From Adiantum capillus-veneris (taxonomy: Eukaryota; Streptophyta; Polypodiopsida; Polypodiales; Pteridaceae), in NCBI GenBank assembly GCA_014529385.2, contig CM043962.1:40958598-41022597 (forward strand): a stretch of DNA of 64,000 nt, written 5' to 3'. Shown here piece by piece: positions 36,052-47,765 of the stretch. The position numbers were made by a program, and so were the translations under genes. Each line of letters starts with the position of its first letter. Within the stretch, counting starts at the first letter, position 1. Below the pieces are notes generated by a model that was not told the DNA's origin, did not search any database, and saw only the letters and a program-made list of their open reading frames with translations.

Positions 36052-38070
36052 TGTCGTGCTGTGACACGTACATAGTGGGAACGCATGCTACAAGATCTAT
36101 CTTGTATTTTTTTAGATACATAATTATATTTCCTATAGTGTACATATACATATTTAAGTATAATAATAAGCCTTCTATCTCATCCTATTATTTTTCTCAA
36201 GGGTAACATATCCTTACTTTACCATCAGAAAATACTATGGGAAAAGCATCAATAGCTCCGCCTCTTTAACTTGGGGCAAAAAGCATTGATTCTTTATTTC
36301 TACTATTTCATTATCATCTCACACCCTAGCTAGATCCTATATCTAGGGTAAACTCCAATATATATATATATTCTATGTATTTTTTATACTTTTCTTATAT
36401 TTCTTTTTAAATAGCTACTAAGAGAGAATCAAATCCTATTGGGACACTAGGTGGCATGATTTCAAAGATACACTTATTTTAATGCATTATTGCAAGCATG
36501 ATTACAAAATTTTTTCAAGGAGCAATGCCATGCTTTCATATGGCATGAGGTGTCCTTTGGAATTAAATGAAAGTCTAGGCTAAGGAGACCACATGAAGAT
36601 TTTTGCTGCCATAAATGGACCCTATTTTGATGATTTTTTTACACAAGGTTCCAATCCGAATTGGAAAACGATTTTAAAATGAAAATCGTAGCTAATGAGC
36701 TGAAGTTTTTGCCCATATTTTTAATTTTTTATTTGGAGCCATGGTTGAGGAGATATGATCAAAATATTGGACCCCAGTCTGCCCACATCATGCAGGGACA
36801 GCTCATTTCCAACTTTTCCAATTCCTGTTCACACTGGCTCCTCTCTTCTTGTGTAAACCCTTGTGGGTTCCCTTCACCTATAAAAGGGGACCTCTTCTTC
36901 CTTGGAAAGAACTCAAGCATTCAAGCCATTGATGAGAGGAATTCTCAAGGGAGTGAGTAGTAATGCCTAATTGTACTTAGCCATTAACATAAGCCCAAGA
37001 CTACACTTTCTCCTAGAGGGAGACTAGCCATTCTTGCAACAAGCTAACCTTGGAAGATCAACTCTAATCAAAGAAGGTCTTGCACTTGGTGTATCAATCA
37101 AAGTGGAATTATCCACTCTTCTTCTCTCTCCATCAATAATGGTGCCAAAGGGTTTGTCAAGTAAGATGTGTTCTACATTGATGTTTTCTTGATTTGTTGT
37201 TGGTTTCTTTTTCATCTCTAATCCAACATATATATATATGTATCTAATCTCATATCCTAAAGAAAACCTATCTCTCTCATTCTTAGTAATTCATCCTCTC
37301 TGCAAATTCTAGGTTCTCTTTTCTACAGGTACATCTCTCCCCGCAGTATCCTTATTGCTTACGGGCAAGAATAGGGCTTGGGAGGGAAACTTCTCATCTC
37401 TTCACTTCTCTCATATCTACATTTCTCACATACTATCCTAGATGAATAACCCACATGATGATCATTTCTATCGCTTTCACTCTATATAATCTATTAGAAT
37501 TAACGTATGGATTAGCCGTAAAATACACTTTCAACAACGTATAGTGTTTCTCTTCGGCCCTGAAAGGCTCAATGAAATACTTCTATCACCGGATCCCATC
37601 ATACTACCTCTCATAGACTATAATTTTTCTTTTGATGTAAGCGTAGTTATCTTGCTATGAACTAAGAGGATTTATACACACAATTAATCCCAATCACTAG
37701 ACAAAATATATATATTATGGTAAGCACAAAACTACAATTCCAAAGAACAATTCGTAGCCTATTTGGTCAGCCAAGATTGAATGCCATTAACTCATCCATT
37801 AACCCTTTCATATTACCCATGATACGATATGACCATAGCCTTGATGTCTTCATCTTCGTATTGTTTTGACATTCTCTTTTGCGTTCTTTCTTTGTGTGTG
37901 TGAATGCAAGAGAGAAAGAGTGAGTCTTCTTTGATTGCACTTCTTTCCAAACCCTAGTCTTCATGGCATCTATGGTTTAACTCCTTCATATAGTTTTTGT
38001 TGAGTTCTCTCACAAACTCTCACAGCCATAAGCCCGGTGCTTTCCTGCCAAGACCGCAAATTTCTCGACA
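36052..38070 (+). repeat. 3' LTR of element G
   Basis: 2019 bp, preceded by the purine tract near 36040-36051. LINE sequence resumes at 38071. Confidence 0.94.
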
Positions 38071-38260
38071 GTGCGGGGTAAAATTCAAGGTTTATCTTTG
38101 CCCAGCAATGACTAGCTCTTAACCAAGATGTTCACGGATGACTCCCTCCTCTTCTTGAAAGCAAACCCTCGAGTACTCAAGAAGGCACTAGAGATTGTGC
38201 AGACATTTGTTGTGGTTTTGGGGTGGAAGTGTAGTATTGAGAAGTCTAAATGACAACAAG
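38071..38260 (+). pseudogene. LINE ORF2 RT, C-terminal part
   Basis: Directly after the LTR the LINE reading resumes. K-I-Q-G-L-S-L-P is followed by KMFTDDSLLFLKA (catalytic FTDD, near 38130-38170) and VLGWKCSIEKS. These are the motifs expected straight after motif B, which ended at 28021, so the Ty3 element split one LINE. Confidence 0.85.
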
Positions 38261-40338
38261 TCAAGGACTTGGTCACTGTTGATGGGTTATGTCAGCATGT
38301 CACTTTCATGGAAATTTGAGAAGAGGTATTATTGCATGTTCCAGTACCTTCAGAAAGTTTAAAACTTGGTCATTGATTTAGACACCTCTTAGCTGTGGTG
38401 ACTCATTTAAAGAGTCAAGTAAGTTATAAATTGAGTCTACACACTATCATTTTCATCCAATTTTGGATATAAGTGGTTGCAGAGGGCCAGTAATGTAGAA
38501 AATCAAGATGTTTCTCTTGGTTTCATTGAACCTCCTACTGCACCATGTATCTGACAAGTGGACAGTTGACCGAGTGTGGGATGCCACTGCGAAAAACATT
38601 AGTGTTCTTATGAAGCCATCACCACTTGTGTTTTCAAGGACAAAAACGCTTCTCCAAGTGGGGAGTAATGTTAGGCCAAGCTAAGGCCAACGGCCAGGAC
38701 ACACTTACAATCAAGGGGTGCTATATTTAGTAGTCTATGAGCCTATATAGCTAGGTTGGACAGAGAGTTGTACATGCCAGTCCCTTGCGGTCTTATATCC
38801 ACATTGTAGTTGCACCCATTTGTTCTTTTCCAACTGTCTCCACTTGAAATCCTCCTTCAAGCAATATCTCAACTTTCTTCATATGTAAGTTTGTTCCTAG
38901 ATGTCCCAATTGTAGGTGGAGGAGCCAACCTTGGATCTATGTTATGATCCACCATATAACAATGAATAACATGGTTGGGATAGAACCAAAACCATTGCCA
39001 GAAGTAGTCCATTTGTATGTTTTCTATACCCCTCAAAACATGGTGCAAGAGTCCATTTACTACATGCCATTATATTTTGTCCACACCTCTATTCCCATGT
39101 GCCACTACATGTTACACGATTGCCATGAGGAGTTCTTCTAATTGCCCACATAGCTTCATTGACCTTTTGTTCCAAAATACAAACCTTTGCCTTGTCTTTA
39201 GAATTTTCACTCCCATTTGCAACCCTTGAATCCTCCTGGAAAATGTTCTTCTTGCGCTTTCACGTTATGTACGATCACATGTTTTTGCATTGTACTCTAG
39301 TCTATGTGTGGATTCATCCTCACCGTCAATCACAATTGATGGCCCTTATTTCTACCGAACGATTTCTTTGTCTCCTTGAAGAGGTGTGCGAGCTTTATAC
39401 ATGGGTGTTCCAGATGTAGCCTCATTTACTAGTCTTATCACTTGCATTGGACTAGAGGAAACTTTCTCCTTGAGTCTCTCTAATGAAGGTCTCTTTCCAG
39501 TATATTTACCTTGAGAGTAAGAAATTGACTTCATACTTTGTAGTATTGCATTCACCATATCTGAAGTACATGCATTATACAATGAGATTTTTTGTAATCC
39601 CTCGCCTGTTCATGCACATAGAATTGACGGGAAAAATTTGTTAGAGTTTCGGCAATAAAATGGCTATCAAACCCAAATAACCAACAACCACCCGCTCAAA
39701 ATCATGAGCAATAAATGCCCATTATATCCACACTCAATATGCATCAAATCTCTACGAAACATGTCTTGTGAAAACCTGTGAAAGAAGCTCCACTGTTTGC
39801 TCAAAAAATCGAGTCTCTCAAGAGACCGTTTTGATGGTGTATAAACGCCTCTTTGCTCAAATTTATTAAAAAACCCTCAAACCACAAGCTCTAAGCAAGC
39901 TGAAATTGCATCTTCAACTCAAAATTTATGGACTCAACTTCGAGCACATGTCGTGCTTCTAAAAGTGCATCAAACCTCCACACTACACGAAAACAAAAAA
40001 CCTAAAATTTTTGTATACAGTCAGTCTGAGCAAAATAACAACAAAATAGTGAGGAATATTGACCACGTCGAAACGGAGGGACATCATGGGGAAAATTTTT
40101 AGATCTACATTCTACAAGGAGAAAAATGAATTCAAATTCAGTGCTCTTGCACACACAATTTTTATGGAAACACCTTTACCTACACACTATCTTCCACTTC
40201 TGTTCTAAGCTTCCACAGAGCGTACATCACTCTTAGTTGAGCTCACAAACTCCCATTGCATTCTCAGAAAGCTTTGCCATGCTTCCCGCGATCACCATGC
40301 ACTTTGATACCGATTGTGAGTGCACGGGTGTGGTGTGC

Positions 40339-40342
<4 letters not shown>
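38261..40342. other. Decayed repeat sequence, mostly unassigned
   Basis: The first few hundred bases are probably the LINE 3' end. A purine-rich AAGTGGGGAG followed by TGTTAGG near 38660-38675 resembles a Ty3 polypurine tract and LTR start. On the minus strand near 38885-38935 a short string with LQLGHLG resembles the copia integrase zinc domain. None is long enough to call. Confidence 0.3.

Positions 40343-40390
<48 letters not shown>
40343..40390. repeat. (GA)n microsatellite
   Basis: 48 bp of AG repeats. The Arg-Glu and Leu-Ser ORFs crossing it are artefacts. Confidence 0.97.
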
Positions 40391-40393
<3 letters not shown>

Positions 40394-40655
40394 ACAGGAT
40401 TTGGGTGGAGCAACTCGCCACAATATGTGAGAGAGCCCCTTATTTGGTGTACAAGTGATGTGTGATCGAACGCCTCTAGCATGTCCGATTGGGGTAAGAG
40501 GCAAACCGCCTTTACCCCAGCACTCATCTGCAAGAGCAAGGCTCCAATCTAGAGGGGTTGTACATTCTCTCCCAAAAAGAGGTGGATGACTTTTTGAAGA
40601 ATACCAAGCCACTGTTTTTTAGGGGAGAGCAGGGGTAATGCAACAAGGTTACGGT
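40391..40655. other. Flank of the copia derivative, nothing recognised
   Basis: No supported gene. It ends with ACGGT, the left target duplication. Confidence 0.4.
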
Positions 40656-40845
40656 TGTTGGGGTATAGGCGTCTGTGCCTTGCCCGGCCGCCCAGAGTCT
40701 GGGCGCCCACTGACTTGTATACCTTATACATAGCATAAGTGTATAGGGGGCTGCTCACTCTTTGAGTCTCCCCACCCATATCTGCGTTGTGTGTCTCTTT
40801 CTCTCTCGCTCACTCTCCGTATGTGGTGCTCCCCGATCCCCTTCA
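40656..40845 (+). repeat. 5' LTR of copia derivative
   Basis: 190 bp, nearly identical to 43300-43489. Confidence 0.94.
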
Positions 40846-40846
40846 A

Positions 40847-40858
40847 TTGGTATCAGAG
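40847..40858 (+). promoter_or_regulatory. Primer binding site, copia derivative
   Basis: TGGTATCAGAGC, one base after the LTR. Confidence 0.9.
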
Positions 40859-41134
40859 CTATGGTGACCGCGGAGAGCACGACGGCTTTGAGAGCCTCGA
40901 GGCGATAGCTCGCTCGCTCTCGATGGTAGAGAGATTAAGAAAGCTTGGAAGCTTTGTGAGAATGCAATGGGAGCTTGTGAGCTCATTTGAGAGTGATGTA
41001 TGCTCTTGTGGAAGCTCAGAAAGGAGTGTGGAAGATTGTGTTTAAGTGAAGGTGCTGCCCTAAAACTGTGTGCGCAACAGCACTGTTTTCAGATTCGTTT
41101 TTCTCCTTGTAGAATGCAGATCTGAGAATCCTTA

Positions 41135-41842
41135 CCCAAATTTGCATCACGCATCTGTCGCCTCCGTTGTCTCAAACGCCTGAAACATCGACGCCTAATG
41201 TGCCCTCTATGTCCACAATGCCAACATGTCAAGTCTCTATGCCGTCGAGACTTGCGTGTGGGACCAATCTCTCCCATGGACATAGAAGTGGGACTAGACT
41301 TCCCTGTAGACATGGATGTCGCGTACATAGCATGTAAACTCTGCCATAAAGCATGAGTTGTAGTCTCCCTCGAGACCTGCCAATAAACAGACTCAACCAG
41401 ATGCAAACAAATCGTAGACATGGCTAACTCATCAAGATCCTGCCAATCATCATCACGCATTGGCGGATTTGGGGCAGGATAAACCCTTGCATGGTTTATC
41501 GGCGAAGCCCAATTCTATGCGTGATGATGATTGGCAGGATCTTGATGAGTTATCCATGTCTACGATTTGTTTGCATCTGGTTGAGTCTGTTTACTGGCAG
41601 GTCTCAAGGGAGACTACAACTCATGCTTTATGGCAGAGTTTACATGCTATGTACGCGACATCCATGTCTACAGGGAAGTCTAGTCCCACTTCTATGTCCA
41701 TGGGAGAGATTGGTCCCACACGCAAGTCTCGACGGCATAGAGACTTGACATGTTGGCATTGTGGACATAGAGGGCACATTAGGCGTCGATGTTTCAGGCG
41801 TTTGAGACAACGGAGGCGACAGATGCATGATGCAGATTTGGG
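41135..41842. repeat. 326-bp inverted repeat of gag with 56-bp loop
   Basis: Left arm 41135-41460 is the reverse complement of right arm 41517-41842, with only about four mismatches. The arms encode the same gag segment (DDDWQDLDEL through the zinc knuckle) on opposite strands. A transcript through it would fold into a long hairpin. Confidence 0.96.
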
Positions 41843-43220
41843 CATGACAGATGCTAGTGAGATCAGTACGATGGTTACTGAGTATGCTTGTGACGGCGAT
41901 GTCACATTTACATCTAGCTTGTCTTCAGACAATCTTATGTCTATGGATTGCATATCGGATTGCACATTGTCTTCACATTGGTTACTAGATTCAGATGCTA
42001 CTTTCCATGTCACGTCGCATCGTGAGTGGTTTAGTACGTTTTCTAGTGGGAGACTTGATTGTGTGCACATGGCTGATGGTTTTTTGTATGACATTGAGGG
42101 TGCAGGAGACGTATGTTTGTCCTTGCCCAGTCATATGAGATTTACCCTGCGTCATGTGCGTTATGTGCCAGATCTGAGACGGGATTTGATCTCAGTGAGA
42201 CAGTTACGGGATAGTGGATGTCAGATTTCGCTATGAGAGTGAGATTTTGTGATGCATTTGGGTTCACTAGTGATTGCGAGAGGTGCCAGGAGTGGTACAG
42301 GTTACCCATTGCATGTGGATCACGAGAGAGACGGTGTTGTCTCTGTGATCATGCAGCCAGGTAGAGAGCGAGAGAGCAGGCGAGTCTCTTTTGCTCATGG
42401 GTTGCAGGGTACTTTGCATGGAGTGCAGAGTAGTGAGCTCGTTGTGCACACAGTTGGGGCACAACTTGAGCAGTCACACAGAGAGGTGACAGAGTCATAC
42501 ATGCATGCTTTGCTAGTGACTGAGCAAAGCAGAGAGTCAGTTGTGCGAGATACTTCTATGCAGGATAGACAGGTAGAGCGGTCTTGCTCTAGTGAGTCAC
42601 AACAGGAGGACGTTGTGCAAGAGTCTATGCATATGGAGTTAGAGCATGAGAGCTCTAGTGAGTCATAGCAGATTGAGTGGTCATGTTTGCAGTGGATGAT
42701 TGCAGAGGAGGCTGAGACGTCAGCGATTATGCAATCATTCCTTTCTATGCTCGACAGTGAGCATGGGGATATAGTTGTGCAGGATATGTCTTCCAGCAGA
42801 CACCTAGAGCAGTTGGTTTCCTCTGAGGTTGCACGACAAGTTGATGCATCTTTTGAGGATAGTCAGGAGATGCATGTGGCTGATACGCCTTGTCAGTCAG
42901 AGATGCCTATTGCCAGGGATATATATGTTGATGCATGCTCCGTAGAGCTAGCAGGGCCCGCTAGCATTGCATCGGCATTCGGTGGTCTCATGTATGAGAT
43001 GTTGATCTTGAGACCGGATATCGCAGCTGCAGTGGGAGCATTTGCAGTTGGGGTTGTCAGTCGTTTGTTGACTGATGATGGCATAGTGCACGAGGGAGAT
43101 ATGCAGGTATTCCGTACATACTTGCAGTACGTGTGCGGTACGTCTGGTGGTGTATGGACTTACACGGGAGCAGGACAGCCGGATGCACACGATCACAGCC
43201 AGCCAGTGGGCATCGGTTGA
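41460..43220 (+). pseudogene. Gag-protease-RT-tail polyprotein of copia derivative
   Basis: One frame of about 586 codons broken only by TGA at 42234-42236, TGA at 42240-42242 and TAG at 42666-42668. Gag has DWQDLDELSMST and zinc knuckle CWHCGHRGHIRRRC (near 41750-41790). The protease has DSDA in place of DSGA (near 41990), so its active site is altered. A Ser/Glu/Gln-rich stretch follows. The end (near 42955-43130) matches the copia region after the RT core: ASAFGGLMYEM, RPDIAAAVG, VVSR. No upstream ATG is clear; the first Met is at 41517, just where the right inverted-repeat arm begins. Confidence 0.8.
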
Positions 43221-43299
43221 GAGCGGTTTTCTCTTGCCTTTTGTAGTCTTTAGACTAGGTTCTCTTGCTTAAAGGCACAGTCGCCTTTAAGTGGGAGGT

Positions 43300-43489
43300 T
43301 GTTGGGGTATAGGCGTTTGTGCCTTGCCCGGCCGCCCAGAGTCTGGGCGCCCACTGACTTGTATACCTTATACATAGCATAAGTGTATAGGGGGCTGCTC
43401 ACTCTTTGAGTCTCCCCACCCATATCTGCGTTGTGTGTCTCCTTCTCTCTCGCTCACTCTCCGTCTGTGGTGCTCCCCGATCCCCTTCA
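43300..43489 (+). repeat. 3' LTR of copia derivative
   Basis: 190 bp, followed by target duplication ACGGT. Confidence 0.94.
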
Positions 43490-43494
43490 ACGGT

Positions 43495-44100
43495 GAATAT
43501 ATTCATGAGTAAATGGATGAGATTCACGATCTTAGACGCACTCCATATGCACACAAGGCACTGCAAACAAGTCGGACACTAGAAGGCAAGGCCTACAAAT
43601 GGTGGATGTCTCTCAAGGAGAAGGGTATCATACATAGACTTGGGCAGCCTTTGACACTATGTTTAGAAAATAATTCAGGCCATAAATAAAGCGGACAAAA
43701 ATTGGTATGCTTGGGATAAGTGTTCTATGCATCAACATAAGATATGGAGGATATCTCGCACTATTGTGATATAATTCTCAAAGTAGAGGGGCTAGATACC
43801 TTTCAACAAGTGTGTGGGTTTATCTGTGGGTTGACACTAGAGCTTAAGAAGCGTGTCAAAGCCCATGCCTCAAGTCATTGAGGAGGCTAGAGTGCAAGCA
43901 CATATACATGACGATCCCGATGAGAAGGCACTACATAATACGTGTGCTTGACACTGCACATGAAAATATACCCACAACATGGGCACAATAAAAGAAAGTT
44001 TATGGTAGCTAAATCTAAGGCATCCAAGAAACCTAAGGGTTCTAGGGCCCTTTATCTAGTGAAGAGTTTGAGAAGGCTAAAAAGAAAAAATCATGTTTTG
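43495..44100 (+). pseudogene. Ty3 gag fragment
   Basis: Frames joined by eye give LEGKAYKWWMSLKEKG, then TWAAFDTMF, the hallmark of the Ty3 gag core. Further on come DKNWYAWDK and EEARVQAHIHDDPDE. Heavily frameshifted. The copia derivative inserted near its start. Confidence 0.55.
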
Positions 44101-44740
44101 CATGTTTAGAGAGCGGTGATGTGATCTAGGTTGTGATTGCAGGTTGCACTTAAGGCTTTCGTACGGTATTCTCTATAGGTGGGAGATTAGTGCGAGTATG
44201 CCTCGATATTGCACTGGGTGAGCTTGACGTTTAGCTCACAGGTTTGCAATGTCATGTGCAACAAGTACAGCTCATGTATTGACATTGCGAGAGGTTTACA
44301 CTCATTGATTCCGATCAAGGGATCCCCGGATAATTTGCCAATGTGTTTGGCATTGTGCCCTAGTATTTTGACATTGTTTATTTCCTCGTTTTCAGGTGAC
44401 ATTTTGCCCCAATTACAGAGGTGACTCTACTAGTTTTTTTTCCAAATTTTATGCGTTTTGTGGCAAGTGTTAGAGAGCTGTTTTAGCAAAATTTTGGCTA
44501 TGCGGATGGCCATTTTGCTTGCACTCTCATTGCATATGGTCATGACTTATGCATGATTGGTTCTTGGTTTTGGCAGAGGGTTATGTGCTTCATGTGAAAT
44601 TTTCCATTGCTTTAGTGGTAGGTGTTTGACCAACTAGTTTTATTTTACATCGTGTTGAGTGATTATGCTCTTGTTGACAATGCATTTACACTATGTGTGG
44701 GATGATCTATAGACTCCTTTGTCGCTCAGTTATGGCATCT
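44101..44740. other. Unassigned, possibly copia leader
   Basis: No ORF. The ACAGAGGTGACTCTACT stretch near 44414 resembles the leader repeats of the inner copia (near 9340 and 9425), and a copia gag remnant follows, so this may be its leader. Weak. Confidence 0.3.
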
Positions 44741-45230
44741 TGCAGTGACAATTTGTCATTGGATACACAGGCTGGTGTATCAGGAAGATCTCGAAGGTGC
44801 AGACATGTGATTTGTTGGCAGTGTGGCAGACCAGGGCGCCTAAGGAGATGATTTTTTAGGCATTGGAGACATCGAAGGATTCCATTGGTTGTTTCTACTG
44901 AGAGTACGAGTGTGGTAGATAGTCCTACTTCCGTTGGTTCACCCGGACATGCGTGGACTTTGTCTCACAATTGGCAGCTAGACAATGTCTTTACGCCATG
45001 TTACTCCTCACAAGGAGTGGTTTAGCGTGTTTTCTTCTCTGAGATAGGATGGTGTTCATGGTATGGGTGACATACATTTGCACTTTGCTAGTGAGAGTAT
45101 GCTTGTGCTCCATGATGTTTAGTATGTGTTTGATACCCATACAAGTTTAATCTCTATCTCACAACTTAGAGATCATGGGTGTCATGTTCGTTGACTGATG
45201 AGTCTTACTTGATGAGGAGAGGTTTGCTTG
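44741..45230 (+). pseudogene. Copia gag-protease fragment related to the 40.7-kb derivative
   Basis: A decayed zinc knuckle, CWQCGRPGRLRR, is flanked by the same Arg-rich residues as in the copia derivative. Further on the protease region reads HVTPHKEWFSVFSSLR, DGVHGMGD and ISISQLRDHGCHV in shifting frames. Several stops; no LTR found. Confidence 0.65.
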
Positions 45231-45309
45231 TGATAGAGCAAGGCCATCGTGGTGCTCATTTGACTCTTCTCTACGCTCTTATCTCATCAATAAGCACCCT
45301 CATCAAAAC

Positions 45310-45830
45310 CAATGATCAAGGTTGACAACCTGACAATAACAAGTAGGGACTAAAACTAGTTGCAACATGCTTTGCATAATGAGAAGCAAACTCCAACCTA
45401 GAAAGGGAATTGTTCCAATTGTGTCGGTTCTTGCTAATGTATGCTCTTAGCATATCCTTTAGTACTAGATTAATACTTATTTGCCCATTGTCTTTAGATG
45501 AGTGGTAGTATGTATTGTTGTTTCTCCCCAACCATTTACAAACAGTCTCCAAAAAATGACTGTAAAGGTGAGTTCAAAATGCCTCACAAATTTGTGGTGG
45601 ACTCCATATAATCTATATGGTTGTGATCAATCAATCTGATTGAAACAAACTTATAGAGTTTAGACCATTTATATACACGCACGCATATCGAGTTGTCCCT
45701 CGTATGGTAGTTAGTAGATCTACAATAAAACTCATAGAAATACTACACCTGTAGTGCAATATGTTGTCCATGAATTTGCACGTCGTTCCAAACAAGCTTG
45801 TGGTAAACACTAGGGCCCATAGCACCTAGT
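45310..45830 (-). pseudogene. Ty3 integrase fragment
   Basis: The minus-strand string SISMSFIVDLL (near 45720-45750) fits the first Asp region. Further on, DNGQISINLVLKDMLRAYI, then LEFASHYAKH and FSPYLL (45552-45316), match the Ty3 integrase region after the catalytic Glu. Strongly degraded, with the DDE residues mostly lost. Confidence 0.7.
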
Positions 45831-47765
45831 GTGCATGCATTTAACACAAACTTATTTGAACCTGTATTTTTATGTCTAGAATTTCCACGGTACGTACATG
45901 AAAGCCTTGCAACAAAAGTTGGACCATAATATAATGTGAAAACTCAATCTCATCTAATTACCAACAATGAAACATTTTCATTAACAAAACATAGCCTTGA
46001 CATACATGCAAACAACCATCCGTCAATGATGTTTATCATACTTACAACCTCAACAAGTTTGTACTTAGTACACAACAACTTTTCGCCACTAGAATTGTTC
46101 CTGATACTGTGTGCTCAAAATGGTCTCACAAAAGGATGTGACCAACACCTAAGGACTCTGTCGTGACACATCATTAGGAAAGAGGCTCTAGTTTTAGTCC
46201 CAGAGACTCATATTCTCCACATGTGGAATATGACAGAAAAAGTGACATCCATCAAGTACGAGATATACTTGTGTGTGGAGATAACTGCAAACACTCAGCA
46301 ACATGAGTAAGAGGGACACTCACAAATCTTACTCCACACTGGCTAAAAAGAACTCCATAGTTCCTAGACCATGTTTCTCCTCTTGTGATAACATCTGCCA
46401 AATAAAACTCTACCATGTAGAACCTTAATTGCATAATGCAGAAATGTATCTAGGACACTACATCCCAAAATTCTTTGCTCCTACATGACCTTGTCATGTC
46501 TTTGAAGAGCAAAGTGGATGAAAGCATTGAAGCTTATATATCCTACTTGGAAGAAATAAATCAAAGAATATTTATAAAAAAATGAAATAAAACTAAAACA
46601 TATGCAAACCTAGAGGTTGAACATAGAGTTCACTTACCCGTAGTGAAATGCACATGACCAAATCTCCTACCTGAAAAGGCCTAGTAACACTAATTGAAAG
46701 ATTAGTGAAAATCAAGTAGTATTGTGCAACCTTGGGTATTACCCTTGCAATCCAAACCCTTGGGTTAACATTTTAATGTCAAACCCATTGGTTAGACTCT
46801 AGATAAAAACTGCTCGAACTAGCAGCCAACAGTAAGCCTGGCTTTGCATGCTCATTGAAAGGTGAGACAGAACGCAACATGAGTGCTCAAAGCTAACAAG
46901 TGCTCCTGTTGATGCAAAAGAGAATCGACATTGTCAATCTTGCAGAGAGGAACGACCTTGCTGAATCGTGCAGCTTATTGAGAAGCATGAGACTACCCAA
47001 TATTACAAGAGATAGCTCTTGAAGCTTAGCTATCAAATGCCATCTAAATGCCAAACTCCGCTTGATCGAAGCAACATTGGCTTGTGAAATTGGCATTGCA
47101 AAATCTTGCAAAATGAAACTTAAATTTAAGGTGCTTATCGATTTTTGTAACCACCGTCCCTAGCACCAAAAGCTGGAGCATCCTGTGGCATGAATGTCCT
47201 TTCAATGTACTTTATGTACGTATTTTGTATGCACTCTAGAAAGCTGTAATTGCTTTCAAGTAACCATGCCCCCAATGCATAAATATAGGTAGGGAGCCAT
47301 GCTCCTAAAAGTATTTCTTTTCCCCTCCGCTTGACAGCACAAAGAGGACACATGAAAGGATACTAGCCGATGTAACATACAAGCCAGTTTCTTGAGTATC
47401 TTTATATGGAGCCTTGCTCCCATGATGCATCTTATGGCATTGTCATACACGAAACAAGTAAAATAAAATCAACCCTCTCGATTGTCGACCTTGTCGAGTA
47501 ATATATTGGATGAAAATCTTTAAAACATCTACCGTAATTGCAGAAGCAAAGTGTACCTGGGTTGCCCAATGCTGCTAGCATTTATCCTTGAAATCTCGTT
47601 GGATCTATCTTGCCGACAATGAGTTGAGAATGACCAATTTTTATTGCCTCGGATTTAGTAAACTGGTCTAGGAGCCATGCTCCAAAACTCTGAACTAGAA
47701 GAAAAAGATGTCTGCTAGCTTCTTAGGATTGAATTAACCACAAGCTCAGCCCTAGCTTTTGCCTA
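45831..47765. other. Unassigned decayed repeats
   Basis: No recognisable domain. Minus-strand open segments of 60-76 codons lie at 46252-46434 and 46893-47450. A GGAGC(C/A)...GCTCC palindromic motif recurs near 47298, 47410 and 47670. Confidence 0.3.

Larger units (their letters stand above)
28022..38070 (+). mobile_element. Ty3-type element G inserted in the LINE
   Basis: 10.05-kb element with LTRs of 2017 and 2019 bp (28022-30038 and 36052-38070). The LTR termini TGTCG...CGACA form a perfect inverted pair. The domain order is gag, protease, RT, RNase H, integrase (Ty3 order). A polypurine tract AGAGGGAGTGGA precedes the 3' LTR. Flanks share TGCG, but I do not see a clean 5-bp target duplication. 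By eye the LTRs differ at roughly ten positions in 2 kb, mostly transitions, so insertion is recent. Confidence 0.93.
40656..43489 (+). mobile_element. Non-autonomous copia derivative (2.8 kb)
   Basis: Two 190-bp LTRs (40656-40845, 43300-43489) with about three differences, starting TGTTGGGGTATA and ending CCCTTCA. Target duplication ACGGT is at 40651-40655 and 43490-43494. PBS TGGTATCAGAGC follows the 5' LTR, and AAGTGGGAGGT precedes the 3' LTR. Inside are gag, protease and the last part of the RT region, but no integrase and no RT catalytic core. It also carries an inverted duplication of gag. Its LTR ends match those of the inner copia at 8188. Confidence 0.93.

Noticed and set aside
38880-38940. 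Copia integrase zinc-domain remnant on the minus strand
   Set aside because: Only a seven-residue match (LQLGHLG) with no neighbouring copia motif, so not called.
40237-40612. Arg-Glu and Leu-Ser repeat ORFs
   Set aside because: They come from the GA microsatellite and change with every frame.
41089-41460. Separate minus-strand gag gene
   Set aside because: It is the left arm of the gag inverted repeat, not an independent gene; the frame ends in unrelated residues beyond the arm.
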